Positions 57,498 to 64,000 of a stretch of DNA of 64,000 nucleotides are shown here, piece by piece. A program made the translations under genes and the position numbers. Under the pieces are notes generated by a model that saw nothing but the letters and a program-made list of their open reading frames with translations, was not told the origin of the DNA and ran no database searches. The number at the start of each line of letters is the position of its first letter. Positions within the stretch are counted from its first letter, which is position 1. Source of the DNA: Coprinellus micaceus (Eukaryota; Basidiomycota; Agaricomycetes; Agaricales; Psathyrellaceae); NCBI GenBank assembly GCA_951394405.1, contig OX596336.1:4216001-4280000 (forward strand), given 5' to 3'.

Positions 57498-58206
57498 ATG
57501 CCCCCCAAGCGCAAGAGCAGGATCCCTCCCAAGCGCAAGTTCGACCCGGACCATAAACCCGTCAAACCCGAGTACCCACAGGCGGCTAAAGTGTGGCGAA
57601 GCGCCGAGGGGTATTCACAGTGGCAGGATCAGTGTGCAGCGTTGCGAAGTAAGTGGGAGGAAGACGTGGAGGAGTGGAAGGCCCTCTACAAGAGTGGCTC
57701 GGACTGGGAGGATTGGAACTCAGAGGAGGATTGCAGTGAGAATGAGGCCACCTATGGCCTTGACGATCCGCGATGGGGACCCCACACAACCTATGCGGTA
57801 CTGGATGACCACGGAATCGGTCCTGACGATCCCCGGATGCCCAACGAGCAGCTAGCCAGGGTTTTGTAAGTCCACGAGCCTTCCTCATTCAGCATTTACG
57901 AACTCATCGACGGGCGTTAATATTAGACCGGCGGTTTTGAACGTGCTCGCGTCCTATAGCAACGCGCAGATCCAACCAACGATCTCGAATATATGTGACG
58001 CCAAACACAGTGAAGCGGATGAAAGGTCCGGTGACTTGTTGCCCCTTCCTCGCCTGGTTTCAGTACCTGCAGATGTCCCCGAAGCGGCAGAGTCGCCTAC
58101 TCGCGGCCCATGTGGTGGTGTTCGAGCCGTTAAGTGCACGGAGAAGCCTCAGAAGAAATATCGTCCGTCCTTATCCGTATCACGCGCCACAGTTGGCCAA
58201 ACGTGA
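57498..58206 (+). CDS. hypothetical basic/acidic protein, 215 aa
   Basis: Exons 57498-57865 and 57927-58206 joined in phase 2 across a 61-nt intron (GTAAGT...ATATTAG). The start MPPKRKSRIPPKRKFDPDHK has two KRK clusters, a likely nuclear signal. It is followed by YPQAAKVWRSAEGYSQWQDQ and an acidic Trp-rich segment (WEDWNSEEDCSENEATYG). The second exon is Pro/Ser/Ala-rich and ends KPQKKYRPSLSVSRATVGQT. The kozak-like context (CACCATG) and TATA at 57399 support the start. No domain recognised; a nuclear protein is a reasonable inference. Confidence 0.6.
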
Positions 58207-59353
58207 TGTACTACATTACTGTGAAGTGAATAGTACTACTGTGTCAAGGATATCCGGCGATTGAAGTAAAATGATTTACCATGATCGAGGACGTTGTCTT
58301 GAGTCCAACCGGGAGGTACGTGTGTACCAACTTGGGGACAAGGTAACAGTTCGCGATGCTATGGTAAGAGCGCGACACCATGCGAAGACCAGACGTCGCA
58401 TCTGGTTGTGAGTCGAAAAGCCGTCACGGTGAACCACTCTACATACTAGGCTAGATGGGGTGGGACGCCATGTCCACACAGGTAATTGGGGAGAGTAAGC
58501 AATGCCCTCATCCTGGCAGCACGAATACCTCGACAAATGTTCAAGGGACTGAAGGGAAGGATGTGCCGGTTGGGTGTACCTTCGAATCAAGCCTGAGATC
58601 CTTCAAGTCGTGCTACCATATTCCGTCCACGTTCGTCCTGGCTTTCTCGGAGAACGTCCCGGTCCCTTGTCGCTCGTGTAGCACCACTCACCCCTTAGCT
58701 CTCATTGGTACTCCATCCCGCGCAGAATTACCCCAGAAATCATCACCGATTTTTGCGCTGCGTTATCGTATTACTCCTAAGCTATCGCGGTTGCTACTGG
58801 AGCGCTAGATGCTGAGCTGGAGCTGGAGCACAATCCAGGTCGATCGCATTTTCTACAGTCGGTGGCTTGGGTTCGCTCGCCGTTTTGCCTGTTGACGTCG
58901 CTCGCCGACCTGACGAGCGCGCAGGGCGCGGCCTTACGCCACTTCCAGTTAGAACGTCCGAGTCGGGTGCTATTCGTATTCTAGGAGTCCCATCAACAAT
59001 GTCCTCAAGTTGACTTCTAGATCTACACTGAGCGCGTCGTGTGAGAGCTCTGAGTCTAGCGTTCAGCAGAACTCCAAGTTTTTGGATTGCCCTGTCACGG
59101 TCACTGGCACGGTGCACTATCGAGGCGGCCGCTTGGCAAATCGCCCGTTTCTCCGTACATCACGGTTGAGCTGGTTGCGGCCAAATTGGGAAACTGGCAC
59201 CGCTCCTCCTCAACAGTCATGCTATCCCCTGCAGTAGCCGTTATTCCAACCTCAGAGCCGAGCGAGATTGAGTTGGAGGATCCGCACAATACAGGGAATG
59301 GGGTACTTGCTTAAATCATTGTCTCATCAGCATACACGCTTAGGATCTCACAG
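58207..59353. other. unresolved region upstream of a coiled-coil ORF
   Basis: No complete gene. The plus frame ending ...SEIELEDPHNTGNG, followed by a possible 51-nt intron (59303-59353), could be an earlier exon of the next gene. A minus frame at 58794-59117 (IVDGTPRIRIAPDSDVLTG) also looks protein-like. I could not choose between them. Confidence 0.3.
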
Positions 59354-59836
59354 ATGCGGAGAAGCAACATTGGGGACGTGGAAGATTCGGAATTGCAATC
59401 CCAGTCCTCTGTACTGCAGTGCGGTACCCCTATCGCTGAGCACACACAAACTGAACCCTCGACCCCGTTCACCATATGGACGCGTGAAACAGAGTCGTAC
59501 ACCATTGGCACCCAATCCCATTCCACCTTGGAGGTTGCTCATTGTGCGGTCCCGTATAGCAGCCCTTCTGAGCTGCAGTCGCTTTCCCCCACCTTCTCCA
59601 CGCTTCTGGCTGCTGGAAGACACCACACGGGGTCCCATAGTCCCAGCACCTCATTTACTCCAGGCTCGCCAGTTGTGTTCCCCTGCCTATGGGTACCGAC
59701 GGGCCATCGAGAGGCAGTCGTCAAGATTCAGCATCTCGAAATTGAGCTCAGCGGCGCTCGCGCCGTTGTGCGAGTGTTGGAGGAACAACTAGATCTATAC
59801 CGCGCCCTACTCAAATCCGGTTCTGCCCCCCGTTGA
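59354..59836 (+). CDS. hypothetical Ser/Thr-rich protein with C-terminal coiled coil, at least 160 aa
   Basis: Uninterrupted frame from ATG at 59354 (MRRSNIGDVEDSELQSQSSV). It is Ser/Thr/Pro-rich through TPFTIWTRETESYTIGTQS and PSTSFTPGSPVV, then a 43-residue heptad-like end with HREAVVKIQHLEIELSGARA and VVRVLEEQLDLYRALLKSG. The short Ser/Thr-rich region plus terminal coiled coil is typical of small basidiomycete proteins of unknown role. The ATG directly follows an acceptor-like CTCACAG, so the true start may lie upstream in another exon. Confidence 0.42.
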   Translation: MRRSNIGDVEDSELQSQSSVLQCGTPIAEHTQTEPSTPFTIWTRETESYTIGTQSHSTLEVAHCAVPYSSPSELQSLSPTFSTLLAAGRHHTGSHSPSTSFTPGSPVVFPCLWVPTGHREAVVKIQHLEIELSGARAVVRVLEEQLDLYRALLKSGSAPR

Positions 59837-60356
59837 CTACATCTACGACTGTAGTATGCCTACATTGTACAATGTATCGGTAACCCTACCGACTTTTCTG
59901 CGCACTTGATTTCCGCTGGACTCCGGAGGGCGCGCAGCACTGCTTGAAAACATCCTGGGTCTGCACATCCTCGTCGGTTTCTGTGCGGATTGCATCTATT
60001 CCAGCAGAATGACTTCGCAACATGCGCTCAAAATTGGCTCAGAAACTCTTCCTCCCTCACCGCCGCCCGCGGGATGTAGAGCGATCTGAGATCCCCAAAT
60101 GAGTCTCTTAGACGGGCATCCCCAAGATCGAGTAACGAAGCTCAATCCTGCGGGTCACAATGCGGGTGATGGTCACAAGATGGTCACGGGAAAGCTTGAA
60201 CGGCAGCGTAGCTCAAGAGGATATACGGGGAACAAAACCAAGAGAGCGCAAATTCATATCGCCCTTCCCCCCATCCCTTTCCCTGGCAGAGTCTGACCGC
60301 CGGCAACCGGCATCACCCATCGTTGCATCCCTAGGCCTCCAGGGCTCAACTTCGCC
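59837..60356. other. intergenic
   Basis: 3' side of the coiled-coil ORF and upstream region of the 502-aa gene. No gene seen. Confidence 0.45.
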
Positions 60357-62272
60357 ATGCCAAGGCCTCTCGTTCCTCCTCCCATCACGACATTCCTCGA
60401 CGATCCTGCCAGTACGTGGGGATACGCACGTCGCTGTCATGGTTCTGAGCACTGACCCCTTGGCTGGGCTTCCTTAGATGCGCTTTGCGACGGCGCCATG
60501 ATGTTGGACTGGAAAGGCCATTCAATTTGGTTACCGGACCCCGTCCTCAATCGGTCGGCGGAGGCTTTATACGCGCCGTCTCCCCCTGTGCCAGTTTGTA
60601 TCTTCACACGCAATTTGGCAAGCGGTCGTGAATGACGCTAATTCTCTCTTTCAGGACGACCCCGCCGACGTTGCGACCATCTTCGGTTCCTATCTTGTCG
60701 ATTCAAACCTCTTATGGATCTACTCCGGTGAGTTGCGCGTCCCACTCTACGTGGAACTCACGTACTTAGCGCCCTGTATCTAGCCCGGGAGTCCATCCGA
60801 GGCCTCGCCCTACACGTCCTTACATGTTCGCACAAAGACCAGAAGTTTGGCGCCGTCGGTTTCCTCTATCATGTAGCGCAGAGCGAGATCGTCCAGTCTG
60901 TATTGACGGGCGAATGCTTTGACGCCGAAGGCGTCCAAAAGGTCGTGGATAGGAGTATGAGTTCCCCAGTGGCCACAACGACGCTTCGCAGATGCTGGCC
61001 ATGCTACAAGGCCGACCTTCCCAAGGGTTACGAAGTAAATCCGGCATTCGGTAGTTGGAAATCCGGTATGTTTTAGGTTTCAGTTCATATGTTACACAGC
61101 CATTCACCCCACCCTTCGCAGCTGTCCTCGCTTTGGACGTGAACGCAATTGACGGATGTTTCATGGTTATGGCTGAGCGGGTACGCCCTGTCAACAATGC
61201 CTTTTGGCCTGTGTTCATATCTTCCTCCAGCTCCATCGCTACCTGGTCAGGCCCCTCCTTGTCCAACTTCTGGATTATACTCTCTTCATTGTCATGCGGG
61301 AGAAGAGGTACTTCGGCAACCTCGTCTCTTTACGAGGCTCGCAATTGGGAGAAGAGCTCGAGCACTTTCGATCTTCCCAGGCCTTCCTGCATTTCGTTAC
61401 GACCTCGACAAGCAGCGCTGAGTCTTGGCCCAACAAGAGGACAGAGCACGTATGTCGGCCTCTTATCAATGTTCCCTCGAAATCGCGCCTGACACCCATT
61501 GTAGCCTGATCCTAATACCTTCTATGCTATGGTAACGAACCCTTCAGGTATCGCCTTCCGCCACTTTGTACACGGGGCAGGGCTCGACATCCTCCGACTC
61601 ATTATTCATTGGCTTTCCGGTCCGGAAGGCCCTGGGGTTGTTGATCCTTTCACCGACGACTCAGGCTGCCCTATTCAGAAAGGGCCTATGTTCACAAGCC
61701 CCTCTACACATGCCCCGTACCCCTGCATTGAAGCATCGCTTGTTCTTCCCCACCTCATGGTTTGTCCCTCGTGCCTCTGGCGTTACCGGTAGAACTGGTG
61801 CTGACTTTGCGCTTTCATGTAGGTTATGCTGGCATTTGACATCATCAAAGAGAACGACGGTATTCCTAAAGTTCCCCACGGCTGGGAGTCGAAGCCTTGG
61901 GTTGAGGCTACCTTCTTCACCGAAGGCCAACACGGCCCCAACCCAAATATTGTAGCATGCTACCAATCGCGCGATTGGCTCACCAAGCAGATCCAAAGCT
62001 TCATGCTCGACACAGCTAACCACGCGGAGCTCGCTGAACTCGAGACCTACCTTGCCCTCACTTGGGTGACCAGCACCGGCAATACAGCCCACATTGGCAG
62101 CAAGCTCCTCAGTGCGTCCGACAACGCATTGAGGACGGCCTCCTCCTCTGCCGACATCCGGTTCAATAATGGGATCCAGTTTCACCGTAAGGTCGTCGAC
62201 GCCGTTCTTAACAAATGGGACCCGTCCGGTCTGATCTCTCGTGGGGCGGCTGCTCACCTTTTTAACTGCTGA
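60357..62272 (+). CDS. unrecognised 502-aa protein, eight exons
   Basis: Exons 60357-60411, 60478-60593, 60655-60727, 60784-61065, 61122-61180, 61231-61449, 61505-61759 and 61823-62272; seven introns of 50-66 nt, every phase consistent. Start MPRPLVPPPITTFLDDPANA, then MMLDWKGHSIWLPDPVLNRS, DVATIFGSYLVDSNLLWIYS, RGLALHVLTCSHKDQKFGAV, HRYLVRPLLVQLLDYTLFIV, TFYAMVTNPSGIAFRHFVHG, LVLPHLMVMLAFDIIKENDG and the end SGLISRGAAAHLFNC. Two introns use a GTTTGT donor. The chain is globular with scattered Cys/His and no signal peptide. The exon joins are very regular, so the gene is surely real, but I recognise no family. Confidence 0.7.
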
Positions 62273-64000
62273 TATCTTTCACGCTGATGCGGACATCTTC
62301 TTCAGCATACCATTATCTCATTTCTTGATTTGCACATATCCACCGGCTATTGACGACTTCCTTACTCCCTGGACAATGCTTCCCCGCCTCCTGTATATAC
62401 TACGTATACCGCCTGTAAAATCACGTTGCCCAATCTGTGAACCGTCCAAAACGGAGTTCTTCGAGTCCACGATTAAGCCCTCTTTCTACTGTCTCTCCCT
62501 CCACCTACCCCCGATCGGCCGGGTAGCTTGGACGTACACTCCCCTATGTTGCGGAAAGCTCCATAGCGAACAATATCGCCGTCTTCTGCATGCGTAAGCT
62601 TTCCGAGTTCGCTTTGATCTCCTAATTCACATAGGGAGTGTTACTATCTTCCAGTTATCTTATCTGCCAAGCCGGCTAAAGGCTCCATCTTTGGGTCCTT
62701 ACGGACGACGTTCCACCACGACCGCCATCTGCCCCACCCTTGTTGAATCACCACCTCCCTCCGTTAGCACTTCTGAGGCTGAAACAACTCCATTCCTTAC
62801 TGTAACTCCCCTCGCTATCGCTCCCATAGCCTGAACAATCGCCTCATTCAAATCAACCAACGCCGCCCCAGCCTGGGTGCACGACTTCCTGCTCGAAATC
62901 GCTTCAACACCATGCGAAACAGCTGCTGCGCTAGGCTGGTTAATTCCGAACGCAGCTAAGCCTCTTGTCGACTCAGGGCTCGAAGGGCAACGCATACGAG
63001 CCGCAGGCTGATAAAGAAGGCAACCCCGGAGGCTCCTGGGACTCTGTGCGTCGTAGCATCACGCTGAAGTGACCAAGTTCACATTGGAGTTCGCGAAGGC
63101 TGGCGCACGTCGACGTTACACAAAGATCGGCTTTATAGTGGAGACGGACGGAGCGGGCGCGCAAGTGTGGGAGGAGAAGTGCGGAGAGCTGGACGAGACG
63201 GGAGGACATCACCGCGCACGAGGCGTGTCTATCTGAATAACCCCCAACGCATCGCTCGCCAAGACCCCTCATTCTCTTCATTCAGCGGTGCCATGACGCA
63301 AGCGCCTCAAAATTTCATTTCCACCTGTCTCTTGCCTGCCCACAATGTCCCAATTCCACTCCCAGGCATGCCATTACATCCGCTCGGCCGGTTGCCCAAT
63401 TGGTCTCGTCCTTGAGATAGGACTACCCACTACCGAAGGGCCTCCTTGCACGACGCATACGTGCAGCTGTGGGATGGGTGGGGATTCAGGAAGGGGAGGG
63501 TCTGAATGAGGGATGGTTAAACTTGAACGGAAAGTAGGAGACCCAAGGTAAGCAAATGCCGTCCCCAATTGACGCGATCTATAGCACTCACTATCACCCA
63601 GCGCTACTCACCGCGTCTAGCGCCAACACCGTCAACATGACCCTTGGACCATCCCCTCGGCTTTGCGATCTAGGGTACCAGCCAACGCGTACCTAACTTG
63701 AACGTCCCCAGCCCCAACACGCACTCATCAACCTTGCAAAAAACATTTGTGCTCACACATCCTGAATCCCTCGACACTTGTCAACCCACTCCAACCGCCC
63801 CGCATACGGAACACACCCATCGGTGCGCAATAGCGGTAGAACCTTCGCTGGAACGATGCGTCGAGGCTGTTTTCACCCCCCAAGGGCGCAGGGTCAGGGG
63901 TGCTTGGAGGGAAGAGGACTCGGAGAACCCAGTGAGGAGCTGGAAGCCAGCTGCCAGCGAGCGCCTGCATAAGAGGGATGTTCAGGCGAATGAGGGGAGG
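62273..64000. other. right end of window, no firmly supported gene
   Basis: A plus frame beginning MLPRLLYILRIPPVKSRCPI (62377 onward, with CPIC and CC pairs) ends near a GTAAGC donor at about 62596 and may be a short exon. Minus frames at 62699-63281 and 63728-63970 are unconvincing. Confidence 0.3.

Noticed and set aside
1..64000. CRISPR arrays, operons, Shine-Dalgarno sites
   Set aside because: The DNA is eukaryotic with spliceosomal introns; no regularly spaced short repeats were seen.

Overview
The window is nuclear DNA of a filamentous basidiomycete, most likely an Agaricomycete. Nearly every gene is broken by 39-80 nt GT-AG introns with CTNA(C/T)-like branch sites. There is an intact Plavaka-type DNA transposase, a small cluster of F-box paralogues, a fungal AIM9-type phosphotransferase and several multi-exon proteins I could not assign. 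All gene models were built by hand from splice signals and reading-frame continuity. Joins whose phases match and which restore a family motif are firm; start codons are less so.

Layout. 0-9.4 kb holds conserved housekeeping genes: the 3' part of SEA4/MIOS, an AIM9-like mitochondrial phosphotransferase, a small unknown protein, an ER FKBP prolyl isomerase ending in RDEL, ribosomal protein eL39 (its first exon is only the ATG) and a secreted amidohydrolase. 9.7-10.8 kb holds two tRNA-Asp(GUC) genes facing each other. 11.2-22.7 kb holds three F-box paralogues with identical exon layout (the third is frameshifted), a separate F-box protein, and a NIPA-type magnesium transporter with a long disordered tail. 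23.4-27.5 kb holds a membrane protein resembling the bacterial 'putative sensor' domain and weaker small genes.

27.7-34.7 kb is the most striking locus. A 6,208-bp Copia LTR retrotransposon, with 383-bp LTRs that differ at one base, a 5-bp CAACT target duplication and an intact 1,608-codon gag-pol, has inserted into the first exon of a host gene. That host gene encodes an RNase H1 N-terminal (viroplasmin-like) domain. Removing the element and one CAACT restores a 225-aa four-exon frame.

35-47 kb is accessory: a Cys-pair/tail-anchor protein, a complete 1,441-aa Plavaka transposase in 11 exons, then two intact multi-exon minus-strand genes (752 and 537 aa) with no domain I recognise. 51.7-62.3 kb carries further unrecognised multi-exon genes. 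About 47.2-51.7 kb and the last 1.7 kb have no gene I can support firmly.

The genes do not form one pathway. The common theme is a conserved gene block followed by a mobile-element-rich, lineage-specific block. Three introns fit GC-AG rather than GT-AG borders.
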